A model generated the notes under the pieces. It was given only the letters and a program-made list of their open reading frames with translations, made no database searches and was not told where the DNA came from. The position numbers and the translations under genes are program-made. A stretch of 64,000 nucleotides of DNA, taken from NCBI GenBank assembly GCA_035292585.1, contig DATDPU010000013.1, forward strand, positions 181,529-245,528, read 5' to 3'. Below, piece by piece: positions 9,901 to 16,816 of this stretch (position 1 is its first letter; every line of letters starts with the position of its first letter). This DNA comes from DASSFZ01 sp035292585 (lineage in GTDB: Bacteria; Chloroflexota; Anaerolineae; Fen-1058).

Positions 9901-10063
9901 TGTAACAATCGGTGAGCGCCTGCGACATCCAACGATCCGCTTCTTCTTCCGCCGACGGCGCCGTCATCGACGCCGCCTCATCGCCTGCGTTAGAAGCCAT
10001 CGGGATCGCCATCACCGCTTCCAGCCATACGGCGTGAGTGTTAGCTTCCGTTGAAGTATTCAT
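9896..10063 (-). CDS. Small hypothetical protein (55 aa) ending in the MITE
   Basis: An ATG follows a GAGAGGAG ribosome-binding site and opens 55 codons (MNTSTEANTHAVWLEAVMAI..., ending DRWMSQALTDCYN). The TAG stop lies within the terminal CTAGT of the MITE-like element, so the original frame may have been longer and cut by insertion. It sits after the ilv attenuator terminator and before ilvD, so it would be co-transcribed on read-through. No family is recognised; the product is acidic and Ala-rich. Confidence 0.45.
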   Translation of the reverse strand: MNTSTEANTHAVWLEAVMAIPMASNAGDEAASMTAPSAEEEADRWMSQALTDCYN

Positions 10064-10109
10064 CGCACTCCTCTCATAAAGTAATGATCAACCCGATTTC
10101 GCGCGCCGT

Positions 10110-10144
10110 AAAAAAACCGAGTCGCCTTGCGTTGGGCGACTCGG
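10110..10144 (-). terminator. Intrinsic terminator (attenuator) after the ilv leader peptide
   Basis: A perfect 10-bp stem CCGAGTCGCC/GGCGACTCGG with an 8-nt loop is followed, on the minus strand, by seven U residues. It lies 30 nt after the leader-peptide stop and before ilvD. Confidence 0.92.
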
Positions 10145-10173
10145 TGTGAGACTTAAGTATGTTGCTTCAGGTC

Positions 10174-10278
10174 TCAGGACGCTTGCTGCGCCAGCCCAAC
10201 CTTGCGCGGCTCCTTGACGATTAATACGCCAAGGAGCACAACGATAAGGAGGACCAGGCTAAATGCAAACAGACTCAT
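10174..10278 (-). CDS. ilvL: ilv leader peptide (34 aa)
   Basis: The frame starts MSLFAFSLVLLIVVLLGVLI, with 13 Leu, Val or Ile in 14 consecutive residues (positions 8-21), and continues VKEPRKVGLAQQAS. The length matches enterobacterial ilv leader peptides (about 32 aa). It is followed by an intrinsic terminator and then ilvD, which is why I call it a regulatory leader. The alternative is a genuine single-span membrane microprotein, since the same residues would form one transmembrane helix. The initiator ATG is so close to the -10 box that the mRNA would be nearly leaderless. Confidence 0.72.
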   Translation of the reverse strand: MSLFAFSLVLLIVVLLGVLIVKEPRKVGLAQQAS

Positions 10279-10378
10279 ATTAGGCCGATTATATGCACGC
10301 GCCAAGCGCCCGTCTACGGTCAAGTTGGGAGAAAACCGGGGAGATTGGTTTGGGCGACGTGCACAACGCCACAAATGC

Positions 10379-10463
10379 AGACCTGCCAGGTCTTGTAATG
10401 GATTACCGAAGCAACACGCGCGCAGGGCAGTGAGCGCCGGGAGCAGAGACCTGGCAGGTCTCT
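10379..10463. repeat. Pair of GACCTGCCAGGTC-type palindromes
   Basis: GACCTGCCAGGTC at about 10380-10392 and GACCTGGCAGGTC at about 10449-10461 are each palindromic about a central base and inverted to each other. They lie between the pucR stop and the ilv leader promoter and could form a stem closing the gap. Confidence 0.65.
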
Positions 10464-10464
10464 C

Positions 10465-12096
10465 TCACGCCTCTCGACTGTACAACAACCGATAGGCCTT
10501 GAGCGCCAGTTGGAGAGCCAGTCGCGTCTCGGGGTTGTCCAGATCGATGCCGGCGATCTCGGAGATGCGCTCCATCCGATACTGCAACGTGTTGCGATGG
10601 ACGAACAACGCTTCGGCCGTCTGGCTCAAATTGCCGTGATGAGCGAAGAACGCTTCGAGGGTTTCGAGCAAGCTGCTGTGCTGTTCTTTGTCATACGTAG
10701 TGAGCGCGCCGAGCGTCTCCTGGCAAAACGAGGTGAGGTCGGCGTGCTCGGCCATCTTGAACAACAGCCGGTGTACGCTCAGGTTGCCGAAGTAGAGGGG
10801 TGTGCGCTCGTCCAGTTGCCGCGCCATTTCGAGCGCCTGCACCGCTTCCCGATACGAAGTGCGCCACTCGGCCACCGTCGCCGCCGGGCGACCGATGCCG
10901 CAGCGCAGCGGCGTCTGAATCCGTTCGACAGACGCGCGGGAATAAACGGCCTCGGCCAGATCGCGGGCGGGTTTGACCGAGGCCGCCGTCTCCAACACCA
11001 CAAAAGCGCCCACCTGGCCGGCTTCCGCTTCCAACTTGACCAGCGCGGCCACGCGGCCCAAACCGATCTCGCCATTGAGTAGCGTCTCCAGCCGTCGCAG
11101 CGAGGGCGACTTCTCGCCGTCCCAGGCGAACACGATGGCGGCGTGCGGCGCGGTTACATCGTGCCCCAGCTGCTTGGCCCACTGCGCGCTTTCCTTGGGC
11201 GAGGCCCGTCCGGCCAGCATGGCATCGACAAACTCGCCGCGCAGCGTCTTCGTCACCTGGCTGACGGCTTTGGCCCGTGACATCTCCAGCGCGCAAGCCT
11301 CGGCGCCTTGCTCGACCACGAGTGCATCCAGCGCGTCCAGGTCTTCGGCCACGCCCACAAACGACAGATAACCGCGCGCCATGCCTTTGACGACGATCGG
11401 TGTGACCAGGCGCGACAGGCCGCCCGGCAGCGCCTGATGCTCAATGCGGCTCAGGCCGGCCGCCAGCTTCCGATCGCTCCAACCGCCGGGCAATCGCTCT
11501 GGATCGCTCAACGTTCGCAGCACGTCGGCCCACACCGCGCCCAGCGCCGGATGCGCGCAGGAGGCCAGCGGCGCCAGGCGCTTATCTTGCACGATGACGC
11601 CTTTGCGCGTCAGGTCGGCCATCACGCGCGCGATCGCTTCAAGCCCGGCGCCTTCGGTGACGAGTTGGGCCAGCTGTTGGCGCACCTGCGCCGCGCGCTG
11701 GCTGGTCTGCGCTTGCCGATTGGTGATCAACGTCAGCGCGGCTTGATGCGTCTCGCGCAGCGAGCTGCCCGCGGGCAGTATCACGAGTGGCAGGCTGACC
11801 GCGCGAGCGCGTTCCGTCACCCCAGCCGACAATGGCCCGATGCTGCCCACCGCCGACACGCCGGCTTGGGCCAGCATCTCGATCGCGGGGGGCAAATCCG
11901 CTTCGGGATTTGGCGTTGCGAGCAGGACCAAATCGCCTGCTTCAAAGTCCGCGTGATTGGCGAGGGGAAGATGGGCGACGACGGCCCACTTTACAACCCG
12001 CGTGCGTTGATCGGCAGCGCCGACGAATTCGGCGCCGACCGGCAGCGCGAGTCGCAGGAGTTCGACGAGTGAGACGGGAGCGGAAGAGGGTTTCAT
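10465..12096 (-). CDS. PucR-family transcriptional regulator
   Basis: The 543-residue protein has an N-terminal PucR-type ligand-sensing half (LVELLRLALPVGAEFVGAAD and repeated strands to about residue 130), a GAF-like/GGDEF-like middle, and the C-terminal PucR helix-turn-helix: LLETLEAFFAHHGNLSQTAEALFVHRNTLQYRMERI, then PETRLALQLALKAYRLL. Family members are usually activators of purine, proline or amino-acid utilisation genes. Start at MKPSSAPVS was chosen because the extra upstream codons are heptamer repeat. It lies between asd and the ilv leader on the same strand, so it may respond to an amino acid, but no target can be assigned. Confidence 0.85.
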   Translation of the reverse strand: MKPSSAPVSLVELLRLALPVGAEFVGAADQRTRVVKWAVVAHLPLANHADFEAGDLVLLATPNPEADLPPAIEMLAQAGVSAVGSIGPLSAGVTERARAVSLPLVILPAGSSLRETHQAALTLITNRQAQTSQRAAQVRQQLAQLVTEGAGLEAIARVMADLTRKGVIVQDKRLAPLASCAHPALGAVWADVLRTLSDPERLPGGWSDRKLAAGLSRIEHQALPGGLSRLVTPIVVKGMARGYLSFVGVAEDLDALDALVVEQGAEACALEMSRAKAVSQVTKTLRGEFVDAMLAGRASPKESAQWAKQLGHDVTAPHAAIVFAWDGEKSPSLRRLETLLNGEIGLGRVAALVKLEAEAGQVGAFVVLETAASVKPARDLAEAVYSRASVERIQTPLRCGIGRPAATVAEWRTSYREAVQALEMARQLDERTPLYFGNLSVHRLLFKMAEHADLTSFCQETLGALTTYDKEQHSSLLETLEAFFAHHGNLSQTAEALFVHRNTLQYRMERISEIAGIDLDNPETRLALQLALKAYRLLYSREA

Positions 12097-12152
12097 TAAG
12101 ATTTCCGATTGATGATCTACAACCCTAATCATCAATCAGAAATCGAAAATCG
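12097..12152. repeat. Heptamer array between asd and pucR
   Basis: AATCATCAATCAGAAATCGAAAATCGTCAATCC-type words, preceded by their inverted forms GATTTCCGATTGATGATC, overlap the likely pucR translation start region. Confidence 0.7.
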
Positions 12153-13280
12153 TCAATCCAGATAGCCTTGCGCGACGAGCAACTCGGCGTTGAGCAGCGA
12201 GCCGCCGGCCGCGCCCCGGATCGTATTGTGGCTGAGCACGACGAACTTGATCCCGAACAGCGGGCACGGCCGCACCCGACCCACGACGGCCGTCATCCCG
12301 CGCCCTTCATTCCGGTCGCGGCGGGGCTGCGGTCGATCGGGTTCGCGGCGCACGAGCAAGGTGCGCGCCGGAGCGCTGGGGAGGCTGGGGATCGGATCGG
12401 GCGCGCGAAAATCGGTCAACGCTTGTTCGACATCTTCCACGCTGACCTCGCGCCCAAATTCGACCGAGGCGCACACGGTGTGACCATCGCTCACCGCCAC
12501 GCGATTGGTGTGCGCGCTGAGGTAGAAGTCGGCAAAGCGTATACTGTCCCCTTCGATTTGTCCGAGCATCTTGCGCGGCTCAGCTTCCACCTTGTCCTCT
12601 TCGCCGCCGACGTAGGGGATGACGTTGTCGAGGATGTCGAGCGAGGCGACGCCGGGATAGCCTGCGCCCGATAGCGCCTGCAAGCTCACGGCCATCACAC
12701 GCCGCACGCCGAAGGCCATGTGCAGCGGTTTCAGCGCCATCACCAGTCCGGTTGCCGTGCAGTTGGGATTGGTGGTGATGAAGCCCGGCCAGCCGCGCAG
12801 AGCGCGCTGGGCCTCAATCAAGCGCGTGTGATCGGGATTGACCTCGGGGATCAACAACGGCACGTCCGGCGCCATGCGAAAGGCCGAGGCATTCGAGCAG
12901 ACACCGTACCCGGCGGCGGCGAAGGCCGGCTCGACCTCCCGCGCGGAATCGGCGGGGAGCGCGGAGAAGGCGAGCACACGGCGGCGATGGTAGGAGGCAT
13001 CTCCCGATGCCGACTGCCGGCGACTGGAGTCGGGTCGGCGACTGGAGTCGCCTCCTACAGCGGCATCGGGTTCGGTGGGCGTGACGATGATCGCTTGGGC
13101 GTAGTCGGGCATCGGCTCGGTTAGCACCCAACGACACGCCTCGCTATAGCGCCGGCCGATCGATCGATCGGAGCCGGTCAGGCCGACCACGTCGAACCAC
13201 GGATGGTTTTCCAGCAATTGCACGAAGCGCTGGCCGACCGCGCCGGTCGCACCTAGAATAATGACGGGTATGCGTTCCAT
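12153..13280 (-). CDS. asd: Aspartate-semialdehyde dehydrogenase with repeat-derived insertion
   Basis: The 375-residue enzyme reduces aspartyl phosphate to the semialdehyde for Lys, Thr, Met and Ile. It is of the archaeal/fungal type: NAD(P) motif ILGATGAVGQRFVQLL near residues 9-24 and catalytic Cys in TTNPNCTATGLVMALKPL. Residues about 73-101 (ending DASYHRRR) are an Arg/Ser-rich insertion encoded by a palindromic repeat, at a place where relatives go almost directly from PTEPDA to DLVFSALP-like sequence. The C-terminal third also carries an Arg/Pro-rich stretch (residues about 300-330). Start MERIPVIILG. It is downstream of lysC. Confidence 0.92.
   Translation of the reverse strand: MERIPVIILGATGAVGQRFVQLLENHPWFDVVGLTGSDRSIGRRYSEACRWVLTEPMPDYAQAIIVTPTEPDAAVGGDSSRRPDSSRRQSASGDASYHRRRVLAFSALPADSAREVEPAFAAAGYGVCSNASAFRMAPDVPLLIPEVNPDHTRLIEAQRALRGWPGFITTNPNCTATGLVMALKPLHMAFGVRRVMAVSLQALSGAGYPGVASLDILDNVIPYVGGEEDKVEAEPRKMLGQIEGDSIRFADFYLSAHTNRVAVSDGHTVCASVEFGREVSVEDVEQALTDFRAPDPIPSLPSAPARTLLVRREPDRPQPRRDRNEGRGMTAVVGRVRPCPLFGIKFVVLSHNTIRGAAGGSLLNAELLVAQGYLD
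12991..13070. repeat. Palindromic repeat inserted in frame in asd
   Basis: TAGGAGGCATCTCCCGATGCC at the left is inverted by GCCTCCTACAGCGGCATCGG at the right, around two copies of GGCGACTGGAGTCG. A related GGCGACTTCAGTCG palindrome occurs at 63817-63860 outside genes. The insertion adds about 27 codons without breaking the frame. Confidence 0.82.
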
Positions 13281-13283
13281 AGT

Positions 13284-13372
13284 TCCTTCATTCCGAATTG
13301 TGGATTTCTGATTGCTGAGTGTTGATTGCAATCAGCATTCAGCAATCAGCACTCGGCAATCTCTTCATTCGA
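13284..13372. repeat. Heptamer array between lysC and asd
   Basis: GATTTCTGATTGCTGAGTGTTGATTG is followed by its inverse CAATCAGCATTCAGCAATCAG and CACTCGGCAATC, a long hairpin of 7-nt words that reaches the lysC stop. Confidence 0.78.
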
Positions 13373-14771
13373 TTAGCGCGTGAATATTCCGCACCGCGTC
13401 ATCCGCGTCCTTCGCGTCCACTACCAGGCTGATACTGCATTCCGAAGAGCCTTGCGCGATAGCGATGATGTTGATGCCGGCCGTTCCCAACGCGCTGAAG
13501 ACGCGCCCGGCCACACCGGGAGTGCTCCGCATCGCCGCGCCGACTACGGTGACGATCACCACCGGGCTCATCGCCCAGATCGCCTCGATGTCGCGCCGCG
13601 CCAGCTCGCGCTCGAACTCCGATCGCAGCTGCGCCAGCGCCTGCTCCGACGACGAATCGGGCACGAGAAAACAGATGCTCTGCTCCGACGACGCCTGCGA
13701 GATCATCGGCACGCTCGTGCGCGTGCGCGCAACCGCGCCGAACGCCCGCGCCGCAATGCCCGGCACGCCCAGCATCCCGCGCCCTTCGATGGTGATCAAG
13801 CTCTGCTGCTTGATCGCGGTGACGCCTTTCAATGCGCCGTGCGCGCCGTTTGACTCGATCAGCACCAGCGTCCCCGGGTGCGCCGGGTTGAAGGTGTTCT
13901 TGATGCGCAACGGAATTCCACGCTCGACGATGGGCGTCACCGACTTGGGATGCAACACCTTCGCCCCAAAATACGCCAGTTCGGACATCTCGCGGTACGA
14001 CAGCGTCGCCAGGCTGCGCGCCTCGGGCACGACGCGCGGATCGGCCGTCATCACGCCATCCACGTCGGTATAAATCCATACCTCGCCGCCGTCGAGCACG
14101 TCTCCCAAGATCGCCGCGGTGTAGTCGCTCGCGCCGCGCCCCAGCGTCGTGATGACGCCGGACTCGGTTGCGCCGATGAAGCCGGTGACGACCGGGACGG
14201 CGCCTTCCGCGAGCAGGCCGCCCAGGCGTCCCTGCGCCTGCTGGCGCGTGATCTCCATCAAGGGTGCGGCGGATTGGAAGACGCTGTCGGTGCGGATCAC
14301 ATCCGCTGCATTCACCGCCTCGGCCGACACGCCGATCTGCCGCAAGCGTCCGGCGACCAAATGATTGCTCATGCGCTCGCCAAGCGAGGCGACCGCGTCC
14401 AACGCCCGAGGCGTGGCTTCGCCCAGCACCGCCAATGCGTCGCACAAACTATCGAACTCCTGTAACCGTTGCCCGACCCGATCCAGGATGGCGATCCGCT
14501 CGATCTCCGATTCGATCAAACCGTTGACCGCCTCAAGATGTTGCAGCTTCAGCTGATTCGCGATCCGCCCTGCCTGCTCCCGCTCGCCGCGTGCGGCGGC
14601 CTGCGCGCCCTCCAACAGCGCGTTGGTGACGCCGCTCATGGCCGAGACCACCACCACCACCTGCGGCCAGGTTTTACGCGCGTCACGCACGATCTCGGCT
14701 GCCTGCGCGATCGCCGCCGCGCTGCCAACCGACGTTCCCCCGAATTTGATTATCAATGTTTTACCACTCAT
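13365..14771 (-). CDS. lysC: Aspartate kinase (monofunctional)
   Basis: The 468-residue protein phosphorylates aspartate, the entry to the Lys/Met/Thr/Ile family. The kinase domain shows IIKFGGTSVGSAAAI (residues 7-21), SLGERMSNHLVAGRL, TLGRGASDYTAAIL and the YTDVDGVMTADPR ATP/aspartate motif. Two C-terminal ACT repeats (about residues 315-468, with GVPGIAARAFGAVARTRTSVPMISQ) should confer feedback control. Start at MSGKTLIIKFGG has GGAGCAGGT just upstream; the longer open frame reads through a palindromic repeat. Confidence 0.95.
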   Translation of the reverse strand: MSGKTLIIKFGGTSVGSAAAIAQAAEIVRDARKTWPQVVVVVSAMSGVTNALLEGAQAAARGEREQAGRIANQLKLQHLEAVNGLIESEIERIAILDRVGQRLQEFDSLCDALAVLGEATPRALDAVASLGERMSNHLVAGRLRQIGVSAEAVNAADVIRTDSVFQSAAPLMEITRQQAQGRLGGLLAEGAVPVVTGFIGATESGVITTLGRGASDYTAAILGDVLDGGEVWIYTDVDGVMTADPRVVPEARSLATLSYREMSELAYFGAKVLHPKSVTPIVERGIPLRIKNTFNPAHPGTLVLIESNGAHGALKGVTAIKQQSLITIEGRGMLGVPGIAARAFGAVARTRTSVPMISQASSEQSICFLVPDSSSEQALAQLRSEFERELARRDIEAIWAMSPVVIVTVVGAAMRSTPGVAGRVFSALGTAGINIIAIAQGSSECSISLVVDAKDADDAVRNIHALIE

Positions 14772-14796
14772 ACCTGCTCCAATGTTATCGTTCCCT

Positions 14797-14885
14797 TGTT
14801 CGTCCGGCATCCCTTGTTCGTCCGGCAGTTTAACTGCCGGACGAGCCACTTATTCGTTCGTCCAGCAGTTCAACTGCTGGACGAA
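14797..14885. repeat. Twin TTCGTCC[GA]GCAGTT palindromes upstream of lysC
   Basis: Two consecutive near-perfect palindromes, TCGTCCGGCAGTTTAACTG and TCGTCCAGCAGTTCAACTG each with its inverted half, lie between the CGS stop and the lysC start. They would form strong adjacent hairpins in the transcript. Confidence 0.82.
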
Positions 14886-14931
14886 CTGAATCCTCACAAG
14901 GGATTCGTATTCATTCGTGTGGCTTAGTGGA

Positions 14932-16203
14932 TCAGACCTGCTCCAGCGCCTGTTCCAGGTCGGCGACTAAATCGTCGGCGTCCTCGATGCCCAGCGACAG
15001 CCGCACCAAATTATCCTTGATGCCGATCGCCAGCCGTTCCTCGGTCGAGAGTTCGTAGTAGGACATCAACGCCGGTTGCTCGATCAACGTTTCGACTCCC
15101 CCCAGGCTCGGCGCGATGATCGGAATCCGCACCGCATCGACGAGCCGGCTGGCGGCCGCTAAACCGTGCCCTGAGCCTGGCGAAGGGTCGCCTTTGATCT
15201 CGAACGTCACCACCCCGCCGAAGCCTGTCATCTGTGCTTGCGCGGTAACATGGTCGGGATGCGAGGCTAAGCCCGGATACCAGACCCGATCGACCTTGGG
15301 GTGGCCTTCGAGAAACTCGGCCACGCGCTGCCCGTTTTCGTTTTGACGCGCCACCCGCAACGCCAGCGTCTTCAGTCCCCGCACAAGGAGGTAGGCCGTG
15401 TGCGGCTCGGCCACCGCGCCTAACATCCATAGCTGTTGGCGCAGCAACGAGATAAACGACGCGCTGCCGGTGACGACGCCGGCCAGCAGATCGTTGTGCC
15501 CGCCCAAATACTTGGTGGCCGAGTGCAGCACGAGATCGATGCCGAATTCGATCGGGCGCTGGTTGATCGGCGTGGCGAAGGTCGCATCGATCAGGGTGCG
15601 CACATTGTGGCGGCGGCCGATCTCCGCGACGCGCTCCAGATCGAGCACGCGCAGATACGGATTGGTCGGCGATTCGGAAATGATCAGGCGCGTGTTCGGG
15701 CGGAGGGCCGCTTCCAGCGCGGCGTAATCGCCCATCGGCACGACGGTGGATTCCACTCCGAAGCGGCGCAGAAAGTTCAGGCAGAACTGGCGCGTGCGAC
15801 GATAGGCGTCATCGGTGATCACCAGATGGGTATCGCTGGTGAGGAAGGCCAGCAAGACCGTGGTGACCGCCGCCATGCCCGAGGCGAACAGCAGCGCGTC
15901 TTCAGCCCGGTCGAGCGCGGCGATCTTCGCTTCGGCTGCGGCGACGGTGGGATTGCCATAGCGGCCGTACTCGGTGCGGCCGCGCGCGCCGCCCCACATC
16001 CGCTCGTCCATGAACGTACACAGGTCGGCGGTATCCTTGAAGGTGTAGGTTGCCGTCTGCGCCACGGGTATCGTCAACGCATGGTGTGCGAAGGGGCGCG
16101 TATCTCCCGCGTGCACCGCCTGCGTCGAAGCGCCGGGCTGGCTCGGGTTGGTCGATTTAAGGTTCAGCGCCACGTCTGTCGCTTCAGCTAACTCAATGTT
16201 CAT
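14932..16203 (-). CDS. metB: Cystathionine gamma-synthase, plant-type (PLP)
   Basis: The 423-residue trans-sulfuration-family enzyme most resembles plant-type CGS, which joins an activated homoserine ester to cysteine. PLP features are YGRYGNPTVAAAEAKIAALDRAE near residues 79-101, LLFASGMAA, the Asp in LIDATFATP and the Schiff-base Lys in LHSATKYLGGHNDLLAGV, the HSATKYL.GHND form being typical of plant CGS. Residues about 338-348 (GDPSPGSGHGL) come from an inserted CCTGAGCCTGGCGAAGGG repeat. A GGGAGG ribosome-binding site lies 7 nt before ATG. It is the first gene behind a SAM-I riboswitch. Cystathionine gamma-lyase or O-acylhomoserine sulfhydrylase activity cannot be excluded. Confidence 0.87.
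   Translation of the reverse strand: MNIELAEATDVALNLKSTNPSQPGASTQAVHAGDTRPFAHHALTIPVAQTATYTFKDTADLCTFMDERMWGGARGRTEYGRYGNPTVAAAEAKIAALDRAEDALLFASGMAAVTTVLLAFLTSDTHLVITDDAYRRTRQFCLNFLRRFGVESTVVPMGDYAALEAALRPNTRLIISESPTNPYLRVLDLERVAEIGRRHNVRTLIDATFATPINQRPIEFGIDLVLHSATKYLGGHNDLLAGVVTGSASFISLLRQQLWMLGAVAEPHTAYLLVRGLKTLALRVARQNENGQRVAEFLEGHPKVDRVWYPGLASHPDHVTAQAQMTGFGGVVTFEIKGDPSPGSGHGLAAASRLVDAVRIPIIAPSLGGVETLIEQPALMSYYELSTEERLAIGIKDNLVRLSLGIEDADDLVADLEQALEQV
15165..15192. repeat. CCCTGAGCCTGGCGAAGGG repeat within the CGS gene
   Basis: This is a version of the widespread bacterial interspersed motif CCTGAGCCTGTCGAAGGG. Here it is read in frame and places Gly/Pro/Ser/His residues in the C-terminal domain of the CGS. 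Confidence 0.65.
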
Positions 16204-16320
16204 GTGTTATCCTCCCTGTCCATAAATATGGATCGACCCCTCGCTCAACTATCCACGATGAGAGGCCGGGGGATAACAAGCGCCCCCGGTCTGAAAGACA
16301 GGGGGTGCATGAAATCATGA
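16204..16320 (-). promoter_or_regulatory. Expression platform of the SAM-I riboswitch
   Basis: Downstream of the aptamer the transcript holds a CCGGGGG/CCCCCGG hairpin without a U-run, a CCTCTCATC segment (16265-16257) exactly complementary to the aptamer P1 3' strand GATGAGAGG (16330-16322), and CCCTGTC (16303-16297) complementary to the Shine-Dalgarno region GACAGGG (16220-16214). Switching may therefore act on translation rather than termination. This is inferred from base pairing. Confidence 0.6.
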
Positions 16321-16452
16321 CCCTCTCATCTTCCAGATATCAGTGCAAGCACAGGTTGCGCTCACACGTCTGCCGGATTTGGCACCATTCCGCAGTACCG
16401 GTGGTTGCCGAGGCTTCTCAGGGCCGGTCCCTCCGCCTCTCTGGATAAGAGC
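16321..16452 (-). promoter_or_regulatory. SAM-I (S-box) riboswitch aptamer
   Basis: The minus-strand RNA contains CTCTTATCCAGAGAGGCGGA, then GGGACCGGCCCTGAGAAGCC, CGGCAACC, GGTGCCAAATCC and GAAGATGAGAGG in the right order and spacing. These are the conserved SAM-I core: kink-turn, P3 and J3/4, pseudoknot, and the P1 strands. It precedes a methionine gene (CGS) and the aspartate-family genes lysC and asd, so S-adenosylmethionine should repress them. Confidence 0.96.
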
Positions 16453-16481
16453 GTCCAAAAAGTGTTCAGTTGTTGGGCGGC

Positions 16482-16511
16482 AGTGTAACACAAAAGGCCA
16501 GCGCCCGTCAA
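16482..16511 (-). promoter_or_regulatory. Sigma-70-type promoter of the SAM-I/CGS unit
   Basis: TTGACG at 16511-16506 and TACACT at 16487-16482 are separated by 18 nt. Initiation would fall about 23-30 nt before the riboswitch. It is back to back with the aromatic-operon promoter. Confidence 0.75.
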
Positions 16512-16562
16512 GCACCAAATCCGTGCCGCGCAATTTCATGCACAATGCACAACGGGAGGCTA

Positions 16563-16592
16563 TTGACGCCATGTTGGTCTTTGTGCTAATAT
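16563..16592 (+). promoter_or_regulatory. Sigma-70-type promoter of the aromatic operon
   Basis: TTGACG at 16563-16568 and TAATAT at 16587-16592 are separated by 18 nt. The leader ATG at 16605 is only 12 nt past the -10 box, so the transcript would have a 5' leader of about 5 nt or none. Confidence 0.75.
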
Positions 16593-16604
16593 CTCGCTAG
16601 CATT

Positions 16605-16676
16605 ATGATCGCTCACTTCTGGTTCTCCTACGCGTATTACTTTTTTAGCTCCCGGAAGCCCGTTGGCCCCGGCTGA
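16605..16676 (+). CDS. Aromatic amino acid leader peptide (23 aa)
   Basis: The peptide begins MIAHFWFSYAYYFF: eight of residues 5-14 are Phe, Trp or Tyr. It ends SSRKPVGPG-stop and is followed by a strong terminator and then aroH and aroF. All three aromatic codon types occur, as expected for an operon serving Phe, Tyr and Trp. No Shine-Dalgarno is present and the ATG is next to the promoter, as with the ilv leader. I infer a regulatory leader, like the pheL and trpL class of leaders. Confidence 0.82.
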   Translation: MIAHFWFSYAYYFFSSRKPVGPG

Positions 16677-16710
16677 GTCGGCGTAGGTACGAACCAGCAT
16701 CACGCACTCG

Positions 16711-16745
16711 AACGCGGAGCCAACCGGCTCCGCGTTTTGATTTAC
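16711..16745 (+). terminator. Attenuator terminator of the aromatic operon
   Basis: An 11-bp perfect stem AACGCGGAGCC/GGCTCCGCGTT with an AACC loop runs into TTGATTT. Competing pairings are visible upstream. CTGGTTC and CCTACGC in the aromatic codon run (16619-16633) pair with GCGTAGG and GAACCAG at 16681-16697. CCGTTGGC near the end of the leader ORF (16660-16667) can pair with GCCAACCGG (16719-16727, one bulge), which would open the terminator. Confidence 0.88.
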
Positions 16746-16816
16746 TCTCACCCCGACCCTTCTCGCGTTCGGAAAAGGCGCGGGCAAGCGAGGCGAGACT
16801 GGAGTGGAGAAACCAA

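Larger units (their letters stand above)
10110..10293 (-). promoter_or_regulatory. Predicted branched-chain amino acid attenuator of the ilv-leu operon
   Basis: The layout in transcription order is: a TATAAT box at 10293-10288, an ATG only 9 nt later, a leader ORF with a run of Leu/Val/Ile codons, and a U-run terminator. Two alternative pairings are visible. CTCCTTG and CAAGGAG pair within the leader codons, and GTTGGGC in leader codons 27-29 (10200-10194) is perfectly complementary to GCCCAAC (10137-10131) in the inner part of the terminator. A ribosome stalled in the Leu/Val/Ile run would leave GTTGGGC free to break the terminator, whereas a ribosome at the stop would cover it. This is classical attenuation logic, inferred from sequence only. 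Confidence 0.78.

Noticed and set aside
10318..10323. TTGACC as -35 box for the ilv leader promoter
   Set aside because: It is 24 nt from TATAAT, too far for a sigma-70 promoter; a similar TTGCCC lies 24 nt from the cimA-leader -10 box, but I do not trust a pattern from two cases.
16315..16572. 85-codon minus-strand frame upstream of the CGS
   Set aside because: It covers the SAM-I aptamer and its promoter; the RNA motif explains the sequence and no protein family is visible.
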